A stretch of 38,426 nucleotides of DNA from Clostridiales bacterium (lineage in GTDB: Bacteria > Bacillota > Clostridia > Christensenellales > Borkfalkiaceae): assembly GCA_015055865.1 (NCBI GenBank), contig SVHK01000013.1:1-38426 (forward strand). Reading direction: 5' to 3'. Positions 7,188-14,735 of the stretch are shown piece by piece (the stretch's first letter is position 1; every line of letters starts with the position of its first letter). The notes under the pieces are model-generated. The model did not search any database, was not told the DNA's origin, and was given only the letters and a program-made list of their open reading frames with translations. Made by a program: the position numbers and the translations under genes.

Positions 7188-7568
7188 GTGGAAAATTCAA
7201 ACGACGAACTTGAAATTGAACGGGAGATGAAAACTCTTTTCGCCTACTTTATCGAGCGCGGGTTTTCCTATCGGTACTTTTACGAAAAGGGTGGGGATAG
7301 CTCTTGCGTGTATATCTATCGTTTCCAAAGGGGTAAAGACTTTTTCGATTTAAGAGAAGTTTCTGGTGGCGACGAACTTAATTTCGTCGTGTACGCGAAC
7401 GGAAATTACCAATTCCCGTCCTTAAAATACCTTTACAAAAAAGAGTTTAAGAAATTTTCGGTTAAACATTTGTTTAAAAAACCGACGGCGCAGGAAAAAC
7501 GCGAATTTTTCGCCGTGCTTTTAAAAGAAGAAACAAAAAAAGAAAACTTTTTCGGTATTAAATTATAA
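7188..7568 (+). CDS. Hypothetical protein (126 aa)
   Basis: Not recognised. It starts with GTG at 7188, supported by AAAAGGAG 7 nt upstream. The protein is soluble, rich in Lys, Glu, Phe and Tyr, with an acidic N-terminus (MENSNDELEIEREMKT) and basic C-terminal part (KKEFKKFSVKHLFKKPTAQEKREFF). A beta-rich centre (SSCVYIYRFQRGKDFFDLRE, ELNFVVYANGNYQFPSLKYL) suggests one compact domain. No catalytic motif is visible. It follows repeat copy A and is closed by a GC-rich hairpin, so it appears to be a single-gene unit. Confidence 0.75.
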   Translation: MENSNDELEIEREMKTLFAYFIERGFSYRYFYEKGGDSSCVYIYRFQRGKDFFDLREVSGGDELNFVVYANGNYQFPSLKYLYKKEFKKFSVKHLFKKPTAQEKREFFAVLLKEETKKENFFGIKL

Positions 7569-7574
7569 ATACAG

Positions 7575-7605
7575 CCCCCGTGAGAAAGAATTTTTCTCAC
7601 GGGGG
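7575..7605 (+). terminator. GC-rich hairpin, probable terminator
   Basis: A perfect 13-bp stem (CCCCCGTGAGAAA with TTTCTCACGGGGG) closes a 5-nt loop 7 nt after the stop codon. It lacks an immediate T run, so termination may be inefficient. Confidence 0.6.
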
Positions 7606-7678
7606 TAGTCGTTTTCTAAGCAAAAATGAAAGAAAAAGGAAATTTTTAGGAAATTATAAAAAAGTTTCTTTAAAACAA

Positions 7679-7707
7679 TTTACAATTAAAACGTTTTATG
7701 CTATAAT
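7679..7707 (+). promoter_or_regulatory. Sigma-A promoter of pckA
   Basis: TTTACA (7679-7684) and TATAAT (7702-7707) have a 17-bp spacer. The ~105-nt untranslated leader has GCGGGAAA (7715-7722) able to pair with TTTCCGC near 7762 and ends in TAAGGAGAAA before the ATG. Confidence 0.8.
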
Positions 7708-7817
7708 TATGTCGGCGGGAAATGGTTTTTTTGAGTTTGTTAAAACGCATAAAAATCTTACTTTCCGCAGAAACTATAAGAAAAAAATAAATAATATAAA
7801 TAAGGAGAAATCTTATT

Positions 7818-9593
7818 ATGACCAACAACAAGAAAGTGCTTCAATTCGTTGCTGATTGTCAAGCGTTCGCAAACCCCGACAAAGTGGTTTGGATTGACGG
7901 AAGCGACGAACAACGCGACGCTCTCCGCGCAGAAGCTTGCGCAACCGGCGAAATCATTAAGCTCAACCAAGAACTTTTGCCTGATTGCTATTATCATAGA
8001 ACGGCAGAAAACGACGTTGCCCGCGTAGAAGACAGAACGTTTATTTGTAGCAGAAAGGAAGAAGACGCTCTTCCCCATTCTATCGTTAAATGGAAAGACC
8101 CCAAAGAAGCTTACGCAATGGTAAACGAAATTGCGAAAAACGCTTACGCGGGTAGAACGATGTACGTTATTCCCTATTCGATGGGCGTAGTAGGTTCGCC
8201 TTTCTCCAAAATCGGTATTGAAATCACCGACTCTATCTACGTCGTACTCAATATGATGATTATGACCAGAGTAGGTAAGTGCTGTTTGGATATTCTCGGC
8301 GAAAACGGCGACTTCGTTAAAGGTTTCCACGCAAAGTGCGACGTTAACCCCGAAAAGAGATATATTATGCACTTCCCTGAAGACAACACCATCATTTCGA
8401 TGAACTCCGCGTACGGCGGTAACGTTCTTCTTGGTAAGAAGTGTTTCGCGCTTCGTATCGCTACCTACCTTGGTAAGAACGAAGGCTGGATGGCAGAACA
8501 TATGCTTATCCTTGGCGTTAAGCGTCCCCAAGACAAAGAAATCAAATACGTTGCGGCTGCGTTCCCTTCCGCTTGCGGTAAGACCAACCTTGCAATGTTA
8601 ATTCCCCCCAAGCAATACCTTGACGCAGGCTACGAAGTACAATGCGTAGGCGACGATATCGCTTGGATTAGAGTAGGTGAAGACGGCAGACTTTGGGCTT
8701 GTAACCCCGAAAACGGTTTCTTCGGCGTTGCGCCCGGTACGAACGAAAAATCCAATCCCAACGCGCTCGCTGCGACCAAGAAGGGTACGATTTTCACGAA
8801 CGTTGCGTTGAACCCTAAGGACAACACCGTTTGGTGGGAAAAACTCACGAAAGAAGCTCCTGCTGAACTTATCGATTGGACGGGTAAGCCTTGGACGCCC
8901 GACTGCGGACGTAACGCGGCTCATCCCAACTCCCGTTTCACCGCACCTGCGGAAAACTGCCCTTGCATTTCGCCCGAATTCAACTCGCCTGCAGGCGTAC
9001 CCCTTTCGGCGATTATCTTCGGTGGTAGAAGAGCAACGACGACTCCGCTCGTATATCAATCGAGAGATTGGAACCACGGTACGTTCGTTGGTACGATTAT
9101 GTCGTCCGAAACGACCGCTGCTGCAACCGGCGCGGTAGGCGTACTCCGTCACGACCCGATGGCTATGAAACCTTTCATGGGTTACTCGGTTGATAAGTAT
9201 TTCCAACATTGGATTGATATGGGCGCGAAAGTTGACGAAGAAAAGCAACCTAAGATTTTCAACGTAAACTGGTTCCGTCAAGACGAAAACGGCAACTTCA
9301 TGTGGCCTGGTTTCGGTGACAATATGCGTGTTCTTGATTGGATTCTTGACCGTTGCGACGGTAAAGTTGACGCGCAAGAAACGGCTATCGGTTACCTTCC
9401 TTACGCAAAAGACATCAACATCGAAAACTGCGACGTAACGGCAGAAACGCTTGAGAAACTCCTTTACGTTGACAAGGCTCGTTGGGCTGCGGAAGCGGAA
9501 GAAATCACTTCCTACTACGCAGAAAACTTCGGCGACAAGATGCCTAAAGAAATTATGGCTAACCTTGAAACGCTTAAGAAAAACTGCAAATAA
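7818..9593 (+). CDS. pckG: Phosphoenolpyruvate carboxykinase (GTP)
   Basis: This enzyme interconverts oxaloacetate and phosphoenolpyruvate with GTP/GDP at the junction of the C4 acid pool and gluconeogenesis. At 591 aa it has the length of the GTP class. The GTP-type kinase-1a loop AAFPSACGKTNLAML (about residues 244-258), the metal-binding stretch VGDDIAWIRVGEDG and the PGTNEKSNPNA segment identify it; the ATP-type signature is absent. It is monocistronic, with its own promoter, a strong TAAGGAG site and a strong terminator. Its sequence favours GCT/GTT codons and TAAG-like runs more than its neighbours, as expected for a highly expressed gene. Confidence 0.97.
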   Translation: MTNNKKVLQFVADCQAFANPDKVVWIDGSDEQRDALRAEACATGEIIKLNQELLPDCYYHRTAENDVARVEDRTFICSRKEEDALPHSIVKWKDPKEAYAMVNEIAKNAYAGRTMYVIPYSMGVVGSPFSKIGIEITDSIYVVLNMMIMTRVGKCCLDILGENGDFVKGFHAKCDVNPEKRYIMHFPEDNTIISMNSAYGGNVLLGKKCFALRIATYLGKNEGWMAEHMLILGVKRPQDKEIKYVAAAFPSACGKTNLAMLIPPKQYLDAGYEVQCVGDDIAWIRVGEDGRLWACNPENGFFGVAPGTNEKSNPNALAATKKGTIFTNVALNPKDNTVWWEKLTKEAPAELIDWTGKPWTPDCGRNAAHPNSRFTAPAENCPCISPEFNSPAGVPLSAIIFGGRRATTTPLVYQSRDWNHGTFVGTIMSSETTAAATGAVGVLRHDPMAMKPFMGYSVDKYFQHWIDMGAKVDEEKQPKIFNVNWFRQDENGNFMWPGFGDNMRVLDWILDRCDGKVDAQETAIGYLPYAKDINIENCDVTAETLEKLLYVDKARWAAEAEEITSYYAENFGDKMPKEIMANLETLKKNCK

Positions 9594-9611
9594 TTTCAAT
9601 TAGAAATAAGA

Positions 9612-9650
9612 AAACGCTCTGCGGATTAATCCGCAGAGCGTTTCCGTTTT
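9612..9650 (+). terminator. Terminator of pckA
   Basis: A perfect 14-bp stem (9612-9625 with 9630-9643) with a TTAA loop lies 18 nt after the stop codon, followed by a T-rich tail. Confidence 0.85.
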
Positions 9651-9708
9651 AAGTCGTCGCAACCTTTTGAAAGATATATTTTGTCAACGTCAAATTCGTT
9701 TTTTAAAA

Positions 9709-9922
9709 TAAAAAACGCGCCAACCGAAGTCAGCGCGAAAAACGCAGATTCGGTAGTCGCCAAACTAACTTTCCGTAAAATGGTGTTTGCACATCATAAC
9801 AGTATACAGAGAATCTACGTTTTTAGCAGATACAATATACTGTAGTGATTTGCAAAAAAGGATAGACTTATCCCTATAAATAGAAAAACACCACGATTTA
9901 CGATTATTTAGTTAGTTTGGCT
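9709..9922 (-). ncRNA. Independently transcribed structured RNA of unknown class
   Basis: On the minus strand a promoter (9957-9929) leads directly into a perfect 12-bp closing stem: AGTTAGTTTGGC/GCCAAACTAACT at 9910-9921 and 9759-9770. Further helices nest inside: TGGTGTTT/AAACACCA, CGTAAAT/ATTTTACG, ACAGTATA/TATACTGT, an apical hairpin (ATCT/AGAT) and a side hairpin GGATA-AGTC-TATCC. A strong terminator follows (9-bp stem 9716-9724 with 9729-9737, CGAA/TTCG loop, T run ending near 9709). Expected length is ~213 nt. No ORF fits. The long bulged rod recalls 6S RNA, but the internal bubble is one-sided, so I do not assign that class. Confidence 0.65.
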
Positions 9923-9928
9923 ATTATT

Positions 9929-9957
9929 AGTATAACACAAATAAAAAGTTTTATCAA
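9929..9957 (-). promoter_or_regulatory. Sigma-A promoter of the minus-strand structured RNA
   Basis: On the minus strand TTGATA (9957-9952) and TATACT (9934-9929) have exactly 17 bp between them. The predicted start, about 9922, is the first base of the closing stem. Confidence 0.8.
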
Positions 9958-9968
9958 GCGAAATGGCG

Positions 9969-9998
9969 AAAAAAAAGACTTGTCTTTCGACAAGCCTT
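9969..9998 (-). terminator. Terminator of the 100-aa membrane protein gene
   Basis: On the minus strand AAGGCTTGTC/GACAAGTCTT (9998-9989 with 9984-9975, one G-U) closes a GAAA loop and is followed by a run of T. It lies 14 nt after the stop at 10012. Confidence 0.85.
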
Positions 9999-10011
9999 AC
10001 GTTTTTTAATT

Positions 10012-10314
10012 TTATTTTCCGAAAACATCCATAAAGAACGTGGTAATTTCCGCTTGGTTGGTAAAGAATACAATCAAACCAATGGTAAAGATTAAAACCA
10101 CGAACAAAGGTACGCCGACGGCAGGAGAGAAAATAATTTTTCCTGCTTTAGAGCTTAACGCGGGTTTTATTAAAAATTCGATGCCACGGCAAACGTAGGT
10201 CAAAATCAAGAATAAAAAGAAAATTGCGAGAATAACGAGTACGATTGCGAAAATCAACAAAGGAATGTCAAGGTCGCTCGTCGCTAATAATGAATTGTTG
10301 AAAAACGAAGTCAT
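10012..10314 (-). CDS. Small membrane protein (100 aa, two transmembrane segments)
   Basis: Not recognised. Two hydrophobic segments are clear: about residues 18-43 (LLIFAIVLVILAIFFLFLIL) and about 67-87 (VGVPLFVVLIFTIGLIVFF). A short basic loop with RGIEFLIKPALSSKAGK joins them, so both termini probably face outside. AAGGAG precedes the ATG at 10314. The gene has its own promoter and terminator and is monocistronic. The following minus-strand gene is the structured RNA. Nothing suggests a transporter or holin in particular. Confidence 0.8.
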   Translation of the reverse strand: MTSFFNNSLLATSDLDIPLLIFAIVLVILAIFFLFLILTYVCRGIEFLIKPALSSKAGKIIFSPAVGVPLFVVLIFTIGLIVFFTNQAEITTFFMDVFGK

Positions 10315-10348
10315 AAAATATGCTCCTTATTAGATTACGTATATATTT

Positions 10349-10377
10349 ATTGTATCATTTTATATTTAAATTGTCAA
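10349..10377 (-). promoter_or_regulatory. Sigma-A promoter of the 100-aa membrane protein gene
   Basis: On the minus strand a perfect TTGACA (10377-10372) and TACAAT (10354-10349) have a 17-bp spacer, about 35 bp before the start codon. Confidence 0.8.
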
Positions 10378-10404
10378 TAAAAAACGAACGCACTTTTTAC
10401 TTTA

Positions 10405-10545
10405 TTTTCGTGAAAACGATAATCCGCTTAGGACCTTGCGATTCCAAGCGGATTACCTATATGATAAGGGGGAAAATGATGAGCTGATTCATTTCAGTTG
10501 TTCTCAACTGATTTACAAGTATATTCTATCATATAATTTTTAAAA
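10405..10545. other. Gene-free stretch with several inverted repeats
   Basis: The interval 10378-10600 has no ORF worth reporting. It holds AATCCGCTT/AAGCGGATT (10411-10419, 10435-10443) with an inner GGA/TCC, TATATGATA/TATCATATA (10448-10456 and 10526-10534), AAATGA/TCATTT and the perfect hairpin TCAGTTG-TTCT-CAACTGA. The outer TATATGATA pair would enclose the last two, giving a compact fold. On the minus strand TTTACA and TAGAAT with a ~17-bp spacer lie just upstream. It may be a small RNA, but I see no convincing terminator and cannot choose the strand. Confidence 0.4.
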
Positions 10546-10601
10546 TGTAAAGAAAATGACGAAAAAAATTTTTTAAGACTATTTTTTATAACATACGAGC
10601 A

Positions 10602-10626
10602 AAAAATGTTGAAAATTAACATTTTT
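10602..10626 (-). terminator. Terminator of the spmA-spmB operon
   Basis: The 9-bp stem AAAAATGTT/AACATTTTT (10602-10610, 10618-10626) lies 10 bp beyond the spmB stop on the minus strand. It is AT-rich and therefore only a moderate call. Confidence 0.55.
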
Positions 10627-10635
10627 GAACGAAAA

Positions 10636-11151
10636 TCACATAATTTTGGCTAAAAAACAACCGAAAACGACGGCGCAGAAAAAGGAAACGAGAGAAACGA
10701 CGAGCGCGGTGGTCAAATTTTTTCTTTTTAGATTGGCGAAATAGACCGCGCCGATATAAAAGGCGGTTTCGGACGAGCCGTAAGCGATGCACGCGCAACG
10801 GGCGATATAACCGTCCGCGCCGTAGGTGGTTAAAATATCCGAAAGGACGGCGAGTGAGCCGTTGCCGGATAGTGGTTTGATAAAAACCAAGGGCGCGATT
10901 TCTTTTGGAACGCCGATTTTGTCGAATACGGGGGCGAGAACGTTTAAGAACGTTTCTTCCAAACCGCTTATCAAAAACAGTTCGGATAAAATCATAACCG
11001 TAGCGATATACGGAAAGACGGAAACGATTAACGGGATTGCGCCTTTTGTACCTTCCGTAAACGAATCGTAAATTTTAACTTTTTTAAAAAGCGCGAATAA
11101 GAACGTGAAAAGAAAAATGCAAGGGATTACGCAAGCAAAAATTTTATTCAT
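10636..11151 (-). CDS. spmB: Spore maturation protein B
   Basis: SpmB is an integral membrane protein of the nucleoside-recognition/gate family needed with SpmA for spore core dehydration in bacilli and clostridia. The 171-aa length fits. The signature region is clear: IKPLSGNGSLAVLSDIL, then YIARCACIAYGSSETAFYIGAVYFANL. Four to five hydrophobic segments run through the protein. Its start codon overlaps the spmA stop by 4 bp (ATGA), so translation is coupled. Its presence supports sporulation ability or recent sporulating ancestry; the two genes alone do not prove spores are made. Confidence 0.93.
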   Translation of the reverse strand: MNKIFACVIPCIFLFTFLFALFKKVKIYDSFTEGTKGAIPLIVSVFPYIATVMILSELFLISGLEETFLNVLAPVFDKIGVPKEIAPLVFIKPLSGNGSLAVLSDILTTYGADGYIARCACIAYGSSETAFYIGAVYFANLKRKNLTTALVVSLVSFFCAVVFGCFLAKIM

Positions 11152-11768
11152 CTCACACCTGCCTTTGTCTTTTGAATAAAAGCAGGGCGGGGGGCTGGGT
11201 TTTTAGCGGAGCGTTTTTCTTTAATAGCGAAAACTGCTTTAATTAAAATTACGCCGAGCGCGGTGGAAAAAATCGTCGAAAGCAGGGACGGGAAGATTAT
11301 ATCGGACGGGTTGAGCGCGCCGAGCGACGCTCTAACGCCGACGATTGCCGTAGGTAATAGTTGGACGGACGTGGCGTTAATCACGAACAGGAGCGCGGAC
11401 GAGTATTCCGCGTTTTCCGTTTTATCGAGCAGTTGCGCTGCTTTGATGCCGTAGGGGGTTGCCGCGCCACCGATGCCGAGCAGGTTGACGGAAAGGTTCA
11501 TACTGATGGCGGTGAGCGACGCGTCGTCGTCCGTTTTGAAAAGTTTTCGCAGGAACGGTTTGAAAAATTTAGCGATTTTTTCGTTGATTCCGCATTTTTC
11601 CCAAACGGAAACGAGCCCAAGCCAAAGCGCGTAGGACGTAAGCAAGGCAAGACACAAGGTTGCGGATTTTTGCGCGCCGTTTAAGACGGTCGATAAAAAG
11701 AGTTCGGGGTTTTTAAAAAGCAGGGTCAAGCCTGCGAAGATAAAAAGATAAGCAAAAATAGCGTTCAT
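11148..11768 (-). CDS. spmA: Spore maturation protein A
   Basis: SpmA is the first gene of a two-gene operon with spmB. The 206-aa membrane protein has the gate/nucleoside-recognition fold. The family hallmark LLGIGGAATPYGIKAAQLLD lies near the middle, followed by LLFVINATSVQLLPTAIVGVR and a final hydrophobic helix. The C-terminal tail (KEKRSAKNPAPRPAFIQK) is basic. Start at 11768; no strong SD is visible (CATAGTATGCT on the plus strand), so the start is a little uncertain. Family knowledge places it in late spore maturation. Confidence 0.92.
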   Translation of the reverse strand: MNAIFAYLFIFAGLTLLFKNPELFLSTVLNGAQKSATLCLALLTSYALWLGLVSVWEKCGINEKIAKFFKPFLRKLFKTDDDASLTAISMNLSVNLLGIGGAATPYGIKAAQLLDKTENAEYSSALLFVINATSVQLLPTAIVGVRASLGALNPSDIIFPSLLSTIFSTALGVILIKAVFAIKEKRSAKNPAPRPAFIQKTKAGVR

Positions 11769-11833
11769 AGCATACTATATGCCCGTTGCGGTTGGGGATA
11801 TGTGGAAAAAGTTATAAAAACCCTTAAAAGCAT

Positions 11834-11862
11834 TTTACTTTTTTAAGCAAAAGTTGTATAAT
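11834..11862 (+). promoter_or_regulatory. Sigma-A promoter of metG
   Basis: TTTACT (11834-11839) and TATAAT (11857-11862) have a 17-bp spacer. The leader has a small hairpin GAACGC/GCGTTC (11886-11902) before AAAAGGACGG. Confidence 0.7.
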
Positions 11863-11922
11863 GATTTCGTATAGATTTTTACGCGGAACGCTTTTAGCGT
11901 TCGCAAAAGGACGGAATTAGGT

Positions 11923-13950
11923 ATGGAAAAGAAACCTTACTATATCACGACGGCGATTGCCTATACTTCGGGTAAACCGCATATCGGGAACACTTACGAA
12001 GCTATTTTAGCGGACGCGATTGCGCGGTTTAAGCGCAAGGAAGGTTACGACGTATTCTTCCAAACGGGTACGGACGAGCACGGGCAAAAAATCGAAGAAA
12101 AAGCCAAGAAAGCCGGCGTTACCCCCCAAGCGTTCGTCGATAACGTCGCTAAAGATATTCAAAATATGTGGGATTTGGTGGATACTTCCTACGATAAATT
12201 TATCCGTACGACGGATTTAGAGCATACCCGCCAAGTCGCGAAGATTTTCAAAAAATTCTACGACCAAGGGGATATTTACAAGGGTTATTACGAAGGTATG
12301 TACTGTACGCCTTGCGAGTCGTTTTGGACGGAGAGTCAACTTGCGGACGGGAAATGTCCGGACTGCGGTCGCGACGTCAAGCCTGCGAAAGAAGAAGCGT
12401 ATTTCTTCAAGATGGGCAAGTACGCGGATAGATTAATCGAACATATCAACGCGCACCCCGAGTTTATCCAACCCGTATCGAGAAAGAACGAGATGATGAA
12501 CAACTTCCTTTTGAAAGGCTTGCAGGATTTGTGTGTATCCCGTACGTCGTTTAAGTGGGGCGTACCCGTCGATTTCGACGACAGACACGTGGTTTACGTT
12601 TGGCTTGACGCGCTCACGAACTATATTACGGGTTTGGGATTTGATACGGACGGGAATCACGGCGAGAACTACAAAAAATATTGGCCGGCGGATTTACATT
12701 TAATCGGGAAAGACATTTTGCGTTTCCATACCATTTATTGGCCGATTTTCTTAATGGCGCTCGGCGAACCCTTGCCTAAGCAAATTTTCGGACACCCGTG
12801 GTTGTTGCAAGCCGGCGATAAAATGAGTAAATCCAAGGGCAACGTGATTTACGCGGACGATTTGGCGAAACTTTTCGGCGTGGACGCGGTACGTTATTTC
12901 GTGCTCCACGAAATGCCGTTCGACAACGACGGACAAATTTCTTGGGAGCTCGTTACCGAACGCTATAACACCGAACTTGCGAACGTGCTTGGCAATCTCG
13001 TAAGCCGTACGGTTGCGATGATTAATAAATATTTCGGCGGGACAGTAACCAAACCGACGGGTGGCGAAGAAGAGCCGGATAGCGAGTTTAAAGCGACGGT
13101 AACGTCGGCGGTTGGCAAAGTGATTGCCAAAGCGGACGGGTTACGCGTTGCGGACGCGCTCACGGAGATTTTCAATTTGTTCCGTCGCGCGAATAAATAT
13201 ATTGACGAAACGATGCCTTGGGCGCTTGCAAAAGATGCAAGCAAGACTAACCGCTTAAACGACGTGCTTTACAATTTATCCGAAGCGATTCAAATCGGCG
13301 CGTCCTTGCTCGACAGCTTTATGCCGTCCACGAGCGAGAAAATCTTTAAGGCGTTCGGCGGAGAGAACAGAAATTTGTACGACTGCGCGTCGTTTGGGAT
13401 TCCCCAAAGCGTAACGGTCAATACGATAGAACCGCTTTTTGCCCGTCTTGATTTCAAGACGCTCGCGCCTGAAATCGAAAAAATCCGCGACGAGCAAATT
13501 AAGGCGTACCAAGCGGAAATGGGGCTTGACGGCAACCCTGCCCCCACGCAAAATAACAAGGAAGGGAACGTTATGCAAAACCAAACCAACGAACAAACAG
13601 TAGAACAAGAAGAAAAAGTACCTCAAATTTCGATTGACGATTTTGCGAAAGTTCAGCTCAAAGTAGGCGAAATTATCGCGTGCGAGAAAGTGCCTAAATC
13701 TTCTAAATTATTACACGAAACGGTCAAGTTCGGCAACGAAATCCGTTCCGTCGTTTCGGGGATTGCTAAGCATTACACCCCCGAAGAAATGGTCGGGAAA
13801 AAGGTCGTATTCGTAACCAACCTTGCGCCTAGAACGGTTTGCGGAGTGCTCTCCGAAGGTATGATTTTGGCGGCGGAAGACGAAGACGGCAAACTCGCGC
13901 TCGTCGTGTCCGATAAGGACGATTTAAAAAGCGGAGCGGTTATCGGTTAA
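11923..13950 (+). CDS. metG: Methionyl-tRNA synthetase with C-terminal tRNA-binding domain
   Basis: MetRS charges tRNA-Met. The 675-aa protein has HIGH as KPHIGNTYEA near the N-terminus, a Cys4 zinc knuckle (CTPCESFW and CPDCG, about residues 127-147), and KMSKS as DKMSKSKGN at about 303. The anticodon-binding helices include NVLGNLVSRT. Residues about 570-675 are a Trbp111/OB-fold tRNA-binding domain (FAKVQLKVGEIIACEKVP, then SVVSGIAKHYTPEEMVGKKV), joined by a Gln/Asn-rich linker (NQTNEQTVEQEEK). It heads a cluster with tatD one base downstream, the common Firmicute metG-tatD order. Confidence 0.98.
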   Translation: MEKKPYYITTAIAYTSGKPHIGNTYEAILADAIARFKRKEGYDVFFQTGTDEHGQKIEEKAKKAGVTPQAFVDNVAKDIQNMWDLVDTSYDKFIRTTDLEHTRQVAKIFKKFYDQGDIYKGYYEGMYCTPCESFWTESQLADGKCPDCGRDVKPAKEEAYFFKMGKYADRLIEHINAHPEFIQPVSRKNEMMNNFLLKGLQDLCVSRTSFKWGVPVDFDDRHVVYVWLDALTNYITGLGFDTDGNHGENYKKYWPADLHLIGKDILRFHTIYWPIFLMALGEPLPKQIFGHPWLLQAGDKMSKSKGNVIYADDLAKLFGVDAVRYFVLHEMPFDNDGQISWELVTERYNTELANVLGNLVSRTVAMINKYFGGTVTKPTGGEEEPDSEFKATVTSAVGKVIAKADGLRVADALTEIFNLFRRANKYIDETMPWALAKDASKTNRLNDVLYNLSEAIQIGASLLDSFMPSTSEKIFKAFGGENRNLYDCASFGIPQSVTVNTIEPLFARLDFKTLAPEIEKIRDEQIKAYQAEMGLDGNPAPTQNNKEGNVMQNQTNEQTVEQEEKVPQISIDDFAKVQLKVGEIIACEKVPKSSKLLHETVKFGNEIRSVVSGIAKHYTPEEMVGKKVVFVTNLAPRTVCGVLSEGMILAAEDEDGKLALVVSDKDDLKSGAVIG

Positions 13951-13951
13951 T

Positions 13952-14734
13952 ATGCTCGATATTCATTGTCATTTAACGGGCGACGACTACGATAGTCTTG
14001 GCGGTGCGGACGGGGTTTTGTTTCACGCGAAACAAAACGGTGTTTCGCTCGTGGTCTGTTCGGGGTACGATTTAGTATCTTCAAGGGAGTCCAAAGAAAT
14101 AGCGGAGAGAAACGACGGCGTATATTTTTGCGCAGGGTTTCATCCGAGCGAGTTGGATAAATTCCAAGAGGGGGATTTGGAAAAACTCTACGAGCTTTGC
14201 GGGCACGAAAAATGCGTAGCGGTTGGGGAAATCGGGTTAGATTATCATTTCGACGACAATCCCCCTAAGGATAGGCAAAAAGAGTTTTTTATCAAACAAC
14301 TGCAAATGGCGGACGAGTTGGGCTTACCCGTAGTGATTCATTCACGCGATTCCGCGCAAGATACTTTGGAGCTTTTAAAGGCGAACGGGCGTTTATTAAA
14401 ACACGGCGGATTGTTGCATTGTTATTCGTATTCGCCCGAAATGGTGGAAAGTTTCCTTTCTCTCGGCTTGTACTTTTCCTTTGGCGGACCTTGTACGTTC
14501 AAGAACGCGAGAAAAGTGCAAGAGAGCGTTCGGCTCGTACCTGCTACCCGTATTTTATCGGAAACGGACGCGCCGTATTTGACTCCTGTTCCACACAGGG
14601 GCGAGTTCCCCAATCAACCCAAGTACGTAAAGCACGCGCTTGAAAAAATGGCGGAAATCCGCGAAGAAAACGTAAAGGAGTTAGAAAAACAAATAGGCGA
14701 GAACGCAAAACGTTTGTTTTCTAAACTGAAATAA
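13952..14734 (+). CDS. tatD: TatD family metal-dependent hydrolase/DNase
   Basis: TatD proteins are TIM-barrel hydrolases with metal-dependent exonuclease activity and roles in DNA repair and RNA quality control. The 260-aa length is typical. Metal ligands are all visible: HCH in MLDIHCHL, Glu in VGEIGLDYH, His in VIHSRDS, His in LLHCYSYS, and Asp in SETDAPYLTPVPHRG. The gene begins one base after the metG stop and its own stop is followed by the radical SAM gene after one base, so the three form a tight operon. There is little room for a separate SD, which suggests translational coupling. Confidence 0.95.
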   Translation: MLDIHCHLTGDDYDSLGGADGVLFHAKQNGVSLVVCSGYDLVSSRESKEIAERNDGVYFCAGFHPSELDKFQEGDLEKLYELCGHEKCVAVGEIGLDYHFDDNPPKDRQKEFFIKQLQMADELGLPVVIHSRDSAQDTLELLKANGRLLKHGGLLHCYSYSPEMVESFLSLGLYFSFGGPCTFKNARKVQESVRLVPATRILSETDAPYLTPVPHRGEFPNQPKYVKHALEKMAEIREENVKELEKQIGENAKRLFSKLK

Positions 14735-14735
14735 A

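Noticed and set aside
6919-7200. Minus-strand ORF sharing a peptide with the minus-strand ORF at 15597-15845
   Set aside because: The shared peptide is simply the translation of the reverse strand of repeat copies A and C. Neither ORF has a ribosome binding site, and both overlap real genes' leaders.
7580-7855. 91-aa plus-strand ORF before pckA
   Set aside because: It runs through the hairpin, the pckA promoter and the pckA start, has low-complexity Lys/Asn content and no ribosome binding site.
9709-9922. Assignment of the minus-strand RNA as 6S RNA
   Set aside because: Overall rod shape and promoter fit, but the internal bubble is unpaired on one strand only, so I left it unclassified.
10475-10510. 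TGATGA...CTGA motif resembling a C/D-box guide RNA
   Set aside because: C/D guide RNAs are archaeal/eukaryotic; the match is short and expected by chance in this AT-rich stretch.
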